Counted from the first letter of the stretch, positions 8,287-17,219 are shown. The stretch is 45,800 nucleotides of DNA from Arcobacter sp. (GCA_020723085.1 DYJN01000005.1:48064-93863); one strand, 5' to 3'. Made by a program: numbers and translations. The notes: generated from the sequence alone by a model not told the origin.

Positions 8287-8314
8287 ACCCGCCGGATGGG
8301 ATTGCGCGCCCGTA

Positions 8315-8722
8315 TCAGCGCCGCCGCGCCGCCGGGTAGTACTGCATCAGCGAACCGGCGAACGCGCCCAGAGCGGCGAACGTCAGCCACGCCACCGCCT
8401 TCGCCTGGTCCGCCGAGTAGAAACGGTACACGGGGCTGACGAAGAAGCCGTACACCAACATCGCGAAACAGACGAACGTGAAGACCACCAGCAGCGGCTT
8501 CCATTTGCCGAGCAGGGCCAGGACGGCTGCCAGGGCGCCCACAAGCCCGGCGCACAACAGCAGGTACAGCACCGTCCCGCCTTTCACCCACGGCACCATG
8601 TCGAAACGGTAGTTCGACGCACCGCTGATCAGCAGCACCAAAGAGATGCCTGCAATGAAGAGACCGAAAACGAGGGAGAAAAGATAGCTGAAGAACCGTA
8701 GCAACATGGCGAGCAACTTCAC
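8315..8722 (-). CDS. Small four-helix membrane protein, unknown
   Basis: I do not recognise this protein. It has 135 residues with four hydrophobic segments at about residues 11-33, 48-70, 76-95 and 108-126, a short positively charged C-terminus (AARRR), and the loop SNYRFDMVPWVKGG between helices 1 and 2. The start is uncertain: GTG 8722 follows GGAGG by four bases, while ATG 8707 would be 15 bases farther in. The upstream ATG at 8770 precedes the predicted promoter (TGA-TAGAAT, 8766-8758) and is unlikely. The gene is 28 bases from the end of the convergent DUF1501 gene and follows the CDGSH-plsC operon on the same strand. Confidence 0.68.
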   Translation of the reverse strand: MKLLAMLLRFFSYLFSLVFGLFIAGISLVLLISGASNYRFDMVPWVKGGTVLYLLLCAGLVGALAAVLALLGKWKPLLVVFTFVCFAMLVYGFFVSPVYRFYSADQAKAVAWLTFAALGAFAGSLMQYYPAARRR

Positions 8723-8757
8723 ACTGCCTCCACAGGCCGCCGCGACGGCAAGCGTCC

Positions 8758-8763
8758 ATTCTA
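8758..8763 (-). promoter_or_regulatory. Extended -10 element TGA-TAGAAT
   Basis: TAGAAT on the minus strand with an upstream TGN fits an extended -10. It would give a leader of roughly 30 bases containing GGAGG for the small membrane protein gene. Confidence 0.5.
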
Positions 8764-8799
8764 TCAACATGCGCAGACCCTGCAACGGCCCCGGCGCGG

Positions 8800-9558
8800 T
8801 CACGCCCGCGGCGCGGCGTCCTCACCGGCGAGCAGCGCGCGCACGCGCTCTTCCAGCAGGCGCGTGAAGGCGCCGCGGTCGCGCAGCGTGAAGCCCGCCG
8901 GAGAGATCGGCGCGCCGATGCGGACCTCCACTTCGCCGGGCAGAATGCAGGAGTCCTTCGCGGGCAGCACGCGGTCCGTGCCGAGGATGGCCACGGGGAC
9001 GGCCTCGGCGCCGGATTCGATGGCGAGCCAGGCGGCGCCATCCTTGAACGGCTGCAGCGTGCCATCCGGGCTGCGGCGGCCTTCGGCGAAAATCAGAACC
9101 GAAAGAGAATGTTCCCGGATCAGGCGGGCCGCTTCGTTCAGGCTCTCAATGGACGGCCGCACGCTGCGCCGGTCGACCGTGAGATGCCCGGCGCGGCGCA
9201 GATACCAGCCGATGAACGGCACGCGCAGCAGCTCGCGCTTGGCCAGGAATTTGAAGGGCGCCGGAAGGGCATAGAGCATCACCGGCGTGTCGGCGAGAGA
9301 AAGGTGGTTCGAGACGAAGACGTAATGGCCCCGGGGCGAAAGGCGTTCGCCTCCGGAAACGCGGACGCGGGCGCCGAACAGGGCGAGCACGGCACGCGCC
9401 CAAAGGCGGGACAGCCATCTCTGCCAGGGACCCGCGGGAGCGAACGGAGAAGTCGCCACGGCCAGGGGGATGAGCACGGCGGTGACCACGCTGGCGGCGG
9501 GAATCGTCCAGAGCCACGAGCGGACGTAGCCGCTCCAGGGCCGCTTGCGGAGGTCCAT
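8800..9558 (-). CDS. plsC: 1-acyl-sn-glycerol-3-phosphate acyltransferase
   Basis: The product transfers an acyl chain to lysophosphatidic acid (or a related acceptor) at the inner face of the cytoplasmic membrane. The 252-residue protein has an N-terminal hydrophobic segment at about residues 12-36 and the PlsC domain. Motif I is seen as SNHLSLADTP, with the H85-x4-D90 catalytic pair. Block III is FAEGRRSPDG (E159-G160), followed by FKDGAAWLAIESGAEAVPVAI, the usual VP-containing block IV. ATG 9558 is used; an upstream in-frame start would overlap the CDGSH gene, which ends 19 bases upstream and is probably co-transcribed. Acyltransferase specificity cannot be read from sequence. Confidence 0.88.
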   Translation of the reverse strand: MDLRKRPWSGYVRSWLWTIPAASVVTAVLIPLAVATSPFAPAGPWQRWLSRLWARAVLALFGARVRVSGGERLSPRGHYVFVSNHLSLADTPVMLYALPAPFKFLAKRELLRVPFIGWYLRRAGHLTVDRRSVRPSIESLNEAARLIREHSLSVLIFAEGRRSPDGTLQPFKDGAAWLAIESGAEAVPVAILGTDRVLPAKDSCILPGEVEVRIGAPISPAGFTLRDRGAFTRLLEERVRALLAGEDAAPRA

Positions 9559-9577
9559 GGCGCTCCCCGGCGCCGGT

Positions 9578-9817
9578 TCAGGGCTTGGGAGCGGGCGGAG
9601 GCAGCTCGCGCGCCTCGCACACGCTCTGGAAGCCTTGCCGCCCATGTGTGCCGTCGCAGAAGGGCTTGTTGGCGCTCAGCCCGCACCGGCAGAGCGAGAT
9701 GACCCGCCGCCCGGCGAGCCCGAACTCCCTGCCCTGCGCGTCGCACACGGCGAACTCGCCGGGTTCGCCTTCAATCCGGATGGGGCCGTTGTTGATGACT
9801 GTCACTTTCACCGGCAT
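9578..9817 (-). CDS. CDGSH iron-sulfur domain protein
   Basis: This 79-residue protein has the CDGSH-type 2Fe-2S signature CRCGLSANKPFCDGTH; the predicted cluster ligands are C43, C45, C54 and H58. Proteins of this bacterial type are small soluble redox or iron-sulfur-transfer proteins of mostly unknown role. The N-terminal half (TVINNGPIRIEGE and FAVCDAQGREFGLAGRRVI) matches the beta-rich region that precedes the motif in the 'CDGSH plus nitrite-reductase-like' family. TGC-TATCAT lies ten bases upstream of the ATG, giving a very short leader without a ribosome binding site. It is the first gene of a probable operon with plsC. Confidence 0.88.
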   Translation of the reverse strand: MPVKVTVINNGPIRIEGEPGEFAVCDAQGREFGLAGRRVISLCRCGLSANKPFCDGTHGRQGFQSVCEARELPPPAPKP

Positions 9818-9827
9818 GGCAGAAGCG

Positions 9828-9833
9828 ATGATA
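9828..9833 (-). promoter_or_regulatory. Extended -10 element TGC-TATCAT of the CDGSH gene
   Basis: TATCAT on the minus strand with an upstream TGN, 10 bases from the ATG at 9817. It is divergent from TATACT at 9851-9856. Confidence 0.5.
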
Positions 9834-9850
9834 GCAGAGGCGGCTCTCCC

Positions 9851-9856
9851 TATACT
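9851..9856 (+). promoter_or_regulatory. -10-like hexamer TATACT, leaderless start at 9863
   Basis: A near-consensus TATACT is followed by TGAGAC and then ATG 9863. The six-base distance leaves no room for a ribosome binding site. Confidence 0.55.
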
Positions 9857-9862
9857 TGAGAC

Positions 9863-11128
9863 ATGAGGCGGGGGCTTGCGGCGTGCCTGTTCTGCTGCAT
9901 GGCGGCGGCGCAAGAGCCTTACGATTCGATGCAGCCGCTGAAGCCGGAGACGATCCTGCTGGCGCGGATCCGCAGCGTAGTGAGCGAAAACCTGGCTCAC
10001 CTGCCCAACTTCACCTGCCTGGAGACCATTGAGCGCTCTCAACGCCCGCCCGGCGCCAGGCGCTACCGTTTTCTCGACAACATCCGTCTGGAAGTGGCCC
10101 TGGTGGAAGGCAAGGAGCTCTACGCATGGCCCGGTTCGCCGAAGTTCGAAGAGCGCGAACTGCGGGACATGGTCGGCGGAGGGGCCATCGGCACCGGCGA
10201 CTTCGCGCTTCATGCCAAAAGCATTTACCTCGGCGATACCGCGCGATTCACCTATCAGGGCACGGAAGAGCTGCGCGGGCGCAAGGTCCATGTGTTCCAT
10301 TACAAAGTGCCCTTGGAAACCAGCCGCTACTTCATGCGGATCGAGAAAACGGAAGGGCCGGTGGGATACCAGGGGCGCGTGTATAACGACGCCGAGACGC
10401 TGGAAATCTCGCGGATCGAGATCCACATCGATGAAGTGCCTCCTTCCCTGCCGCTGCAAGAAGGGCACAAAGTGATCGACTACGCCCCGATGGACATCGG
10501 CGGCGTGCGGCACGTCCTTCCCGTTTCCATGGAGATGACTCTCGTAGACCTGAACGGAGGGGAGAACCGCAACCGCGCCGTCTTCAGCGGCTGCAGGCAG
10601 TATCTGGGTGAGAGCCGCCTGATCTTCGAGGATCCGCTTCCGGCGGCTCCGGCTCCGCAACAGCCCGTGGAATGGACCCTGCCGGAGGGGCTGGACGTCC
10701 GGCTGAAGCTGACCGGGACGCTGGATCTGTCGAAGTCCGCCATGGGCGATCCGGTGGTGTTCGAGGTGTCCCGCGACTCCGTGCGCGGAGGGCAGGTTTG
10801 GCTGCCGCGCGGCGCGAAGGTGAGGCTGCGGCTTGACCACATCGCCTGCCGCGACTTTCCCACTAGTCACTGCTTCTTTGCGCTCGCGCCGGGGCGGTTC
10901 GAGTTTCAGAACAAATCGGGCGAGTTCCGCGCCGAGCTGGTGCAGCCCGACCTGTGGCGCACGATGGAGATGCTTCTGCGCAACGTGCGGCCGCAGCTGC
11001 GCACGATTCCAGTGGAGATGGGACAGGCGCCGGAGGGCGCCGTCATCCTGCTGGTGGGCGGGCGGCGCGGGAAGCTGCCAAGCGGTTTCCAAACGGTTTG
11101 GCGTACCCTGAAAGCACGGGGAGAGTAA
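9863..11128 (+). CDS. Secreted protein of an acidobacterial family, unknown function
   Basis: I do not know a function for this 421-residue exported protein. It begins with a short signal peptide (MRRGLAACLFCCMAAAQEPY, cleavage probably near residue 16). The block LPNFTCLETIERS at about residues 48-60 is characteristic of a family often seen in Acidobacteriota genomes. The middle region is beta-rich (FTYQGTEELRGRKVHVFHYK). The C-terminal third (VKLRLTGTLDLSKSAMGDPV in general type; WLPRGAKVRLRLDHI) looks like a further beta domain seen in outer-membrane-stress-like proteins. The gene is five bases from the next one (GH88-like), suggesting co-transcription and perhaps a shared extracellular role. 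Confidence 0.75.
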   Translation: MRRGLAACLFCCMAAAQEPYDSMQPLKPETILLARIRSVVSENLAHLPNFTCLETIERSQRPPGARRYRFLDNIRLEVALVEGKELYAWPGSPKFEERELRDMVGGGAIGTGDFALHAKSIYLGDTARFTYQGTEELRGRKVHVFHYKVPLETSRYFMRIEKTEGPVGYQGRVYNDAETLEISRIEIHIDEVPPSLPLQEGHKVIDYAPMDIGGVRHVLPVSMEMTLVDLNGGENRNRAVFSGCRQYLGESRLIFEDPLPAAPAPQQPVEWTLPEGLDVRLKLTGTLDLSKSAMGDPVVFEVSRDSVRGGQVWLPRGAKVRLRLDHIACRDFPTSHCFFALAPGRFEFQNKSGEFRAELVQPDLWRTMEMLLRNVRPQLRTIPVEMGQAPEGAVILLVGGRRGKLPSGFQTVWRTLKARGE

Positions 11129-11133
11129 GAGCC

Positions 11134-12297
11134 GTGATTCAGTTTGGGCCGGAAATCGACCGCGGATTGATGGAGGAGACACTCGCTTTCGCCGAGCGTC
11201 AGGTGACGCGCCTCATCGAGAAGTATCCCGGGTATTACCCTGTCTACACAAAGGACGGCAAGTGGAAGCATGAAGGTCCGGCCTGGACCCACTGGTGCGA
11301 CGGCTTTCTGCCGGGCCTGATGTGGATCTTCCACCGCCGCAGCTCGGAAAACGGCGGCCGCGGCGCCTTCTGGATGGAAAAGGCGGTAGAGTACTCCCGG
11401 CCGCTGGAGCCACGCCAGTTCGACCGGGATGTGCACGACCTCGGCTTCATTTTCCTGTCGAGCTACTACCGCTGGTATCAGGCGAGCCGCGACCCGAAGC
11501 TGAACGAGGTGCTGATCCAGGCGGGCAGGACGCTGTCGCAGCGCTTCGTCGAGAAGGGCCAGTACCTGCGCAGTTTTGTCAGCGAGGACTCGCTGTTCAT
11601 CGACATCATGATGAATGTCGGGCTGATCTTCTACGCCTCGCGCGAAACGGGCGACCGGCGGCTGCGCGACATCGCCATCCGGCATGCCCTGACCACGAGG
11701 CGTTACCTGGTCCGCGGCGACGGCTCTACCGCGCACGAGGGCATCTTCGACGTCAAGACGGGCGAATTCCTGCGGCACTCGACGCAGCAGGGCTGGCGGG
11801 CGGACTCCTGCTGGTCGCGCGGTCTGACATGGGCGCTGTACGGCTTCGGCAGCTGCTACGAATACACGCGCGACCCCAGATTTCTCGACACCGCCGAGCG
11901 CTGCGCGGACTACTATCTCACGCACACCAACGCGGACGGGATTCCTCCTTGGGATTTCCAGGCGCCGGAAGACTCCCGCAAAATGGTGGACACCTCGGCG
12001 GCGGCGATCGCCGCCAGCGGGCTCCTGCGGCTCTGCCGCATGTTGCCCGACCCCGTTAAGGGCTTTTATTACTGGTCCAGCGCGCTGCATATTCTCAGAA
12101 ACCTCTGCGAGAAACACACGGCGCGAGACGATGAGCCGTGGGAGGGGATCCTCAAAGGCGGCGTGTATCACGTCCACAGGAACCTCGGCGTGAACGAGAG
12201 CGTCATGTGGGGCGACTACTTCTTCTGCGAAGCCCTGGAGAATGCCCTGCGGCACACGCTCTCCAACCAGGCGCGGAAAGCCAACGGCAGAGTTTGA
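11134..12297 (+). CDS. Glycoside hydrolase family 88-like (unsaturated glucuronyl hydrolase)
   Basis: GH88 enzymes cleave unsaturated uronic acid residues from oligosaccharides released by polysaccharide lyases. The 387-residue product has the expected all-alpha barrel size. Candidate catalytic acids are D102 in DRDVHDLGFIFLSSYY and D157 in SLFIDIMMNVGLIF, at a spacing like that of the two aspartates of the Bacillus unsaturated glucuronyl hydrolase. Further family blocks are HWCDGFLPGLMW and SCWSRGLTWALYGFG. The later DTSAAAIAASGLLRL matches the helical barrel. GTG 11134 is chosen because GGGGAGAG precedes it and the frame upstream belongs to the previous gene. No signal peptide is seen, so it should act on imported oligosaccharides. 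A GH105-type specificity is an alternative. Confidence 0.85.
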   Translation: MIQFGPEIDRGLMEETLAFAERQVTRLIEKYPGYYPVYTKDGKWKHEGPAWTHWCDGFLPGLMWIFHRRSSENGGRGAFWMEKAVEYSRPLEPRQFDRDVHDLGFIFLSSYYRWYQASRDPKLNEVLIQAGRTLSQRFVEKGQYLRSFVSEDSLFIDIMMNVGLIFYASRETGDRRLRDIAIRHALTTRRYLVRGDGSTAHEGIFDVKTGEFLRHSTQQGWRADSCWSRGLTWALYGFGSCYEYTRDPRFLDTAERCADYYLTHTNADGIPPWDFQAPEDSRKMVDTSAAAIAASGLLRLCRMLPDPVKGFYYWSSALHILRNLCEKHTARDDEPWEGILKGGVYHVHRNLGVNESVMWGDYFFCEALENALRHTLSNQARKANGRV

Positions 12298-12306
12298 GCC
12301 GCGGCG

Positions 12307-14664
12307 TCAGAACGATTCCCGCAGGCGCCCGCGCGTGGCGGCAACCGTGGCCATCGCCAGCACGTACAGCAGCGCCCCGGCCAGAAGCGTCAGGCGCAGC
12401 CCCAGCACGACCGCCAGGAACACGGCGGCGCAGGAGCCCAGCACGCTGGCGGCGGCGTTGATCGACCAGGCCCATTTCACCGCCTCGGGCTGCCAGCGGT
12501 TCAGCCGCAGCAGGCCGGCGGGCAAGGCCATGCCCATGAAGAAGGCCGGGGACGCAAGCAGCGCGGCCGTCGCCAGCATCTTCCACGGCAGCCCCCATCC
12601 CGCGCCCGCCTCGGAAAAGGGCCCAATCGCCACGGCTGCCGCCGCGATCAGCGCCGAAGACGCGCCCAGCGCGCCCATCAGCCTGCGGTCATCCCCTTGC
12701 ACGATGCGGCGGCTGAAAAAGCTCCCCAGGCCGCTCCACAGCAACATCGCGAAAATCACCACCGTCAGCGCGTAGGTCGGATGCCCGAGCAACATCACCA
12801 GCCGCTGGATCAGGCCCACCTGCACCGTCACGTAACCCGCCCCCAGGCAGATGAAATACGGCAGGAACAGGAGCACTCCCGGCGCCGGCGCCAGCCGGGC
12901 GCGGAACACGAGCGGAGGCAACGCCAGCGTCACGGCCGTCGCCGTCACGCTCACCGCCAGCAGCGCGAACAGGTTCAGAGCCGTCGATTCGCTCCGTGGA
13001 TCGGCCGGCAGTTCGGGCGCGCCGAGCAGTTGATCCAGGCGCCATGTGAAGAAGAAAAACGGCCTGTCGTCGGTGACGGGGCGGACGTCGTAGCGGTATG
13101 TCCGGAAGAAGCTGGAGGGATCCGGGCCCGCGAGCACCGCGGAAAATAGCGAATCCTGCGCCTGCCCGGGCATATAGAGAATCTCGAGGCCGCCGCGGAT
13201 GGCCTCCAGCGCGGCGCGCTCCAGATCGTCGACCGGAAACGGCGCCCGGCTGATGATCACGGTGTCCAGAGCCCCCTGCGCCGGCGGCTCGTCCTGCTGG
13301 CTTCGCAAAACGATGACGTGGCGCCAGGGCTCGCGTACCCCTGCGCCTTCCAGGGCGGCGCGCGCCAGCGCCGCCAGGCGGAGCGACTCCCGCGGCGGAT
13401 CGAATCCCCAGTGCGTGAAGGAAAGCAGTCCGTCGGGATTCAGCCGCCCCAGGTAATCCCGGAACGCCTCCACCGTGTAGATGCTGCTCTCATTGAGCGC
13501 GTGCGTTCCTGCCGCAGCCGGCGTGCGGGCGTCGACCAGCGTGCCCACGATCAGATCGAAACGCTCGCTCGTGCCCCGCACGAAGCTCCGCCCGTCTTCG
13601 ACAACCGCCCTCACTTCAGGCCGGCTGTACAGATCATGGCTCGCCTTCCGGAAGCGCCCCCTCAGGACCGCATCCACGATGATCGGATTGATCTCCACGG
13701 CGGTGATGCTGCGCGATCCGCCCGCCAGCGCCAGCGCGGCATCCCAGCCGCCGCCTGCGCCCAGAATCAGCGTGCGTCCGCCAGGCCGCAGACGGAACGC
13801 ATAGCCCGATCCCTGCATCAGCAGCCGCTCTCTCTGTTCCGGGCTGAGCGTCAGGGGATCGAACGTGGGAATCCGGCTGCTCGATGCCGCATCCACCAGG
13901 ATCAGCGGCGCCGCCGCGCCTTCCTCGATCACGCTCACCCGCGAGAAGCTGTTCCACTGCACGAACGTCTCCCGCCGCAGGTCCCGTCCCTTCGCCGCGG
14001 ATACGTCGATCAGCCGCGCGCTCTGATTGGCGACAATCAGGCCCACCAGGGCCAGCGCTGCCGCAGTGGCCACGGCCCGGCCCGCCCATGCGCCTGCCAG
14101 GCCGAACCACACGCCGGCGGCAGCGGCCAGCAGGACGGCCGCGCCCAGGATCGCCCCGGGACCGCCCATCACGTTCAGGAACGGAATCACCAGCAGGCAG
14201 CCCGCCGCGGCCCCCAGCAGGTCGAAGAAATAAATCCGGTCCACCCGGCTGATCGTCTCGGCGATCACCAGCGAGAGAATGATGCCCGTGCAGACAAACG
14301 GCGCCGCCGCGGCGAAATACACCGCCGCCAGCGTCCAGAACAGCGCGGGCCACGCTCCCGCCTGCACCGCCACCCCCAGCGCCGCCACCAGCGCCGCCGC
14401 ATTCAGGAGCGACAACCGGCCCAGCCTGTGGTGCAGCTCCGCGCCGCGGGCCGAAAACGCGTAGGAGAGCACCCCTCCCGCGCTCAGCCCGAACAGCGCG
14501 ATCGACACGGCGAGAAACGCAGAGTGGTAATGGAATACGACGGAGAAGATCCGCGTCAGAGCGATCTCCGTGATCAGGGCCGCGCCCGCCGTCAGCACCA
14601 CCGCCGCATAGAGAAAGGCCCAGGACGTTCTCTTTCCGGCTAACGGCGTGGAGACTACCGACAA
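12307..14664 (-). CDS. Membrane-embedded spermidine-synthase-like protein
   Basis: This 785-residue protein fuses a membrane part to a spermidine-synthase-like (aminopropyltransferase/methyltransferase fold) domain. Residues about 15-215 hold several helices, residues about 230-480 hold the Rossmann domain (LILGAGGGWDAALAL at 299-313, AVEINPIIVDAVL, LIVGTLVDAR), and about 550-780 hold another set of helices ending in LYVLAMATVAATRG. Similar fused proteins are widespread, but aminopropyl transfer has rarely been shown and the substrate is unknown. The start is a TTG at 14664, six bases after TATCAT, with no ribosome binding site. It converges on the GH88-like gene with a nine-base gap. Confidence 0.82.
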   Translation of the reverse strand: MSVVSTPLAGKRTSWAFLYAAVVLTAGAALITEIALTRIFSVVFHYHSAFLAVSIALFGLSAGGVLSYAFSARGAELHHRLGRLSLLNAAALVAALGVAVQAGAWPALFWTLAAVYFAAAAPFVCTGIILSLVIAETISRVDRIYFFDLLGAAAGCLLVIPFLNVMGGPGAILGAAVLLAAAAGVWFGLAGAWAGRAVATAAALALVGLIVANQSARLIDVSAAKGRDLRRETFVQWNSFSRVSVIEEGAAAPLILVDAASSSRIPTFDPLTLSPEQRERLLMQGSGYAFRLRPGGRTLILGAGGGWDAALALAGGSRSITAVEINPIIVDAVLRGRFRKASHDLYSRPEVRAVVEDGRSFVRGTSERFDLIVGTLVDARTPAAAGTHALNESSIYTVEAFRDYLGRLNPDGLLSFTHWGFDPPRESLRLAALARAALEGAGVREPWRHVIVLRSQQDEPPAQGALDTVIISRAPFPVDDLERAALEAIRGGLEILYMPGQAQDSLFSAVLAGPDPSSFFRTYRYDVRPVTDDRPFFFFTWRLDQLLGAPELPADPRSESTALNLFALLAVSVTATAVTLALPPLVFRARLAPAPGVLLFLPYFICLGAGYVTVQVGLIQRLVMLLGHPTYALTVVIFAMLLWSGLGSFFSRRIVQGDDRRLMGALGASSALIAAAAVAIGPFSEAGAGWGLPWKMLATAALLASPAFFMGMALPAGLLRLNRWQPEAVKWAWSINAAASVLGSCAAVFLAVVLGLRLTLLAGALLYVLAMATVAATRGRLRESF

Positions 14665-14670
14665 ACCACT

Positions 14671-14676
14671 ATGATA
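14671..14676 (-). promoter_or_regulatory. -10-like hexamer TATCAT, leaderless TTG start
   Basis: TATCAT on the minus strand is followed by AGTGGT and then the TTG at 14664. The six-base gap fits a leaderless transcript. Confidence 0.5.
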
Positions 14677-14691
14677 TCCGCTCGCCCTGCT

Positions 14692-14710
14692 TCCGCCCGA
14701 TGAGGGCGGA
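14692..14710 (-). terminator. Hairpin downstream of the OPT transporter
   Basis: TCCGCCC and GGGCGGA form a 7-bp stem around a five-base loop, 37 bases past the OPT stop codon. No T-run follows on the minus strand, so termination is uncertain. Confidence 0.35.
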
Positions 14711-14746
14711 GCGAAGCCGGAACAGCGGATGCCGGCGGCGCCGTCT

Positions 14747-16777
14747 CTACATGATCGCAGCAGGCGGCGCGGGCTCGTCCGGGCTGCCCGCCTTGGCCAG
14801 CGGCCAGCGGATCAGCAGCAGCGCCAGCAGAACCAGCATCGCCACGCCCGCCGCCATCGGAGGCCGGTCGAAGAAAGCGAAGATGGACGACAACGGCTTG
14901 TCTCCGATGGCGAAGCCCGCCTTCACCATGCCCATCAACGCCTCTCCGGCGATCAGTCCCGACGCGATCAGCACGGCCGCATTCTCGATGCGCGCCTTCT
15001 GCGGCTCGTTGAAGTCCCGCCTGTCGCGCGCCCGGTCCATCAGCCAGCGGATCACGCCGCCGGTGAAGATGGCGAACGTCGTTTCCAGCGGCAGGTACAT
15101 GCCCACGGCGAACAGCATCGGGCTGCGCACCTGCAGCAGCACCAGAGCCAGCCCCATGCAGATGCCCGTCAGCACCAGCGGCCACGCCATCGAGCCGCCC
15201 ACGATGCCCTGGCTCAGCATCGCCATCAGGCCCGCCTGCGGCGCCGACAGCTTGGCATCGCCAAAGCCGATGCCGCCCTCGCGGATGTTGCCTTCATGCA
15301 GCACCCACAGCGGAAAGTACAGCAGCAGCCCGCTGATCAGGATCCCGATCAGATCCCCGATCTGCATCGACCGCGGCGTGCCGCCCAGGATGTGGCCGAC
15401 CTTCAGGTCCTGCAGCATCTCGCCCGCCACCGCCGACGAGACGCACACCACGGCAGCCACTCCCAGCACGGCGGCCACGCCCGCAAGCCCCTTCACTCCG
15501 ATCGCCACCATCAGCAGCGCGGCCACGATCAGCGTGGACAGCGTCAGGCCCGAGATCGGGTTGTTCGACGAGCCGATGATGCCCACCAGGTTGCCTGACA
15601 CAGCCGCAAAAAAGAACCCGAGCACGATCATCACCACCGCCGCCACCACGGCGCCGCCAAGCGACTGCGCGAAGAAGTTGTACAGCACGATCATCGCCGC
15701 CAGCGTCGCGATCAGCCCCGGCAGAACCACCTTGAAGCTCAGATCCTGCTGCGTCCGGTCCACGGCCTCCGCCTGCCCGCTGGCTTTCTTCAGATCCGCC
15801 ACCGCCCGCTGCAGGCCGGCCGCCAGCGACTTCCGCATCCGGAACATCGTCGTCGCCGCGCCCACCAGCATGCCGCCGACCGCAATCGGCCTCACGATGT
15901 TCCGCCACACCTCGCTCGCAATGCCGTCCCAGGCCTCCTGCCCCGCCCCGGCAGGCAGTTTCTGCGCCAGCTCAGGCCCCAGGAAGTACACCAGCAGCGG
16001 CACCAGCAGCCCCCACGCCGTGAGCCCGCCGGCGAAGTTCAGCGCCCCTAACCGCGGCCCGATAATGAATCCGACGCCCAGATACGCCGGCGCCACCGCC
16101 GGCAGCGAAAACTTCGTCCACCCTCCCGCCGCCGCCTCGCCCGACGCGCCCAGCTTCACCGCGCTCCTGCCCAGCTCTCCCACTTTCAGCAGAAAGTCCC
16201 GGCTGGCGGAAAACAGCCGGAACTCGCCCAGCAGGTATACGAACGCGCCCACGCCCATCGCCTGAAACAGCGTCTTGGCGGCGTCCGCCCCGCGCTGGCC
16301 CGCCTTGTGAATCTCCGCCGCCGCTTTCGACTCCGGGAACGGCAGTTCCGGGTCTTCCACCATCACCCGCCGCAGCAGGGTCACGAACAGGATCCCCAGC
16401 GTGCCGCCCACCAGCATCAGCGCGCTCGACTGCCAGTAGGCTTCGAAAGTATCGAAACGCTGCCACGCGCCGGCGATGACAAAAGCCGGAATCGTGAAGA
16501 TCGCGCCGGCGGCCACGCTCTCCCCGATGCTGCCCACCGTGCGCGCCATGTTCTCTTCGAGAATCGAACCCCGGAACAGGCGCAGCACCGCCATGCCGAT
16601 CACCGCCGCCGGGTACGTGGCGGCGATCGTCTGCCCCGCTCGCAGCCCCAGATACGCATTGGCTGCGCCAAGGATGACGGTCATCACCAGCCCGAGCAGC
16701 ACCGCCCGGAGCGTGAACTCCGACATCTTCATGTCAACGGGGACGAACGGCTTGTAAGAATTCTGCTGGTTGGCCAT
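14747..16777 (-). CDS. OPT family oligopeptide/metal-chelate transporter
   Basis: This 676-residue inner-membrane protein has the length and repeated helix pattern of the OPT (oligopeptide transporter) superfamily, which imports peptides or metal-siderophore complexes by secondary transport. Seen: an N-terminal FVPVDMKMSEFTLRAVLLG followed by GAANAYLGLRAGQTIAATYP, a hallmark of bacterial OPT proteins, then PFPESKAAAEIHKAGQ, LGVGFIIGPRLGALNFAGG and many other hydrophobic segments. The start at ATG 16777 has GGAG nine bases upstream and TATGAT (16811-16806) as a likely -10. It is followed by the spermidine-synthase-like gene 82 bases downstream on the same strand, which has its own promoter. 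The substrate cannot be inferred. Confidence 0.87.
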   Translation of the reverse strand: MANQQNSYKPFVPVDMKMSEFTLRAVLLGLVMTVILGAANAYLGLRAGQTIAATYPAAVIGMAVLRLFRGSILEENMARTVGSIGESVAAGAIFTIPAFVIAGAWQRFDTFEAYWQSSALMLVGGTLGILFVTLLRRVMVEDPELPFPESKAAAEIHKAGQRGADAAKTLFQAMGVGAFVYLLGEFRLFSASRDFLLKVGELGRSAVKLGASGEAAAGGWTKFSLPAVAPAYLGVGFIIGPRLGALNFAGGLTAWGLLVPLLVYFLGPELAQKLPAGAGQEAWDGIASEVWRNIVRPIAVGGMLVGAATTMFRMRKSLAAGLQRAVADLKKASGQAEAVDRTQQDLSFKVVLPGLIATLAAMIVLYNFFAQSLGGAVVAAVVMIVLGFFFAAVSGNLVGIIGSSNNPISGLTLSTLIVAALLMVAIGVKGLAGVAAVLGVAAVVCVSSAVAGEMLQDLKVGHILGGTPRSMQIGDLIGILISGLLLYFPLWVLHEGNIREGGIGFGDAKLSAPQAGLMAMLSQGIVGGSMAWPLVLTGICMGLALVLLQVRSPMLFAVGMYLPLETTFAIFTGGVIRWLMDRARDRRDFNEPQKARIENAAVLIASGLIAGEALMGMVKAGFAIGDKPLSSIFAFFDRPPMAAGVAMLVLLALLLIRWPLAKAGSPDEPAPPAAIM

Positions 16778-16805
16778 GATGCTTTGCTCCGGACAATCGC
16801 CCTAG

Positions 16806-16811
16806 ATCATA
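16806..16811 (-). promoter_or_regulatory. -10-like hexamer TATGAT of the OPT gene
   Basis: TATGAT on the minus strand lies 28 bases before the ATG, leaving a leader that contains GGAG. Confidence 0.4.
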
Positions 16812-16967
16812 CCCGGTTCGGGGCAGTTTCCGCTAGTGCGCGATATGACCCACGCCCGCCGCAACCTCCAAACAGTGGTGGATCGCGCCGCGTTGAAAAT
16901 GGACGGTTTCTCCGCCCTCCGTCTTTGGCATACCGGTTGCAAGTCCATGGCCGGAGCTAAAATCCCC

Positions 16968-17219
16968 ATGGCATACGTCATCGTTGACACCTGCACCAAA
17001 GACAACCACTGCGTCGAGGCCTGTCCGGTGAATTGCATTCATCCCACCCAGGATGAACCCGGTTATGAGGAGGCGCCCCAGCTCTTCATCAACCCGGCGG
17101 AATGCATCGATTGCGGCGCCTGCGTACCGGTCTGCCCGACGAACTCGATCTACATCCTGGACGAGCTGCCGGCGGAGCTTGCCCATTTCGCCGAGAAGAA
17201 CGCGGCGTATTACAACTGA
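16968..17219 (+). CDS. Ferredoxin with two cluster motifs (FdxA-like)
   Basis: This 83-residue soluble electron carrier starts with MAYVIVDTC, as FdxA-type ferredoxins do. Cysteines C9, C15, C19 and C23 form a first motif with CVEACPVNC, and C46, C49, C52 and C56 form the second, classic motif CIDCGACVPVCP. The spacing in the first motif (C-x5-C-x3-C-x3-C) resembles 7Fe ferredoxins carrying one 3Fe-4S and one 4Fe-4S cluster. Two 4Fe-4S clusters are the alternative. ATG 16968 is set by homology of the N-terminus; GGAG at 16953-16956 is 11 bases upstream. A strong hairpin follows the gene. Redox partners are not indicated by the neighbours. Confidence 0.92.
   Translation: MAYVIVDTCTKDNHCVEACPVNCIHPTQDEPGYEEAPQLFINPAECIDCGACVPVCPTNSIYILDELPAELAHFAEKNAAYYN

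Noticed and set aside
9578-11182. A 534-codon minus-strand frame ending in a CDGSH motif
   Set aside because: Only the last 79 codons look like protein. The part before the ATG at 9817 is antisense to the secreted protein gene and shows no conserved features.
14700-16265. A plus-strand 521-codon frame antisense to the OPT transporter
   Set aside because: Its Ser/Ala/Pro-rich, low-complexity composition is typical of an antisense frame in GC-rich DNA, and the minus strand carries the clear transporter.
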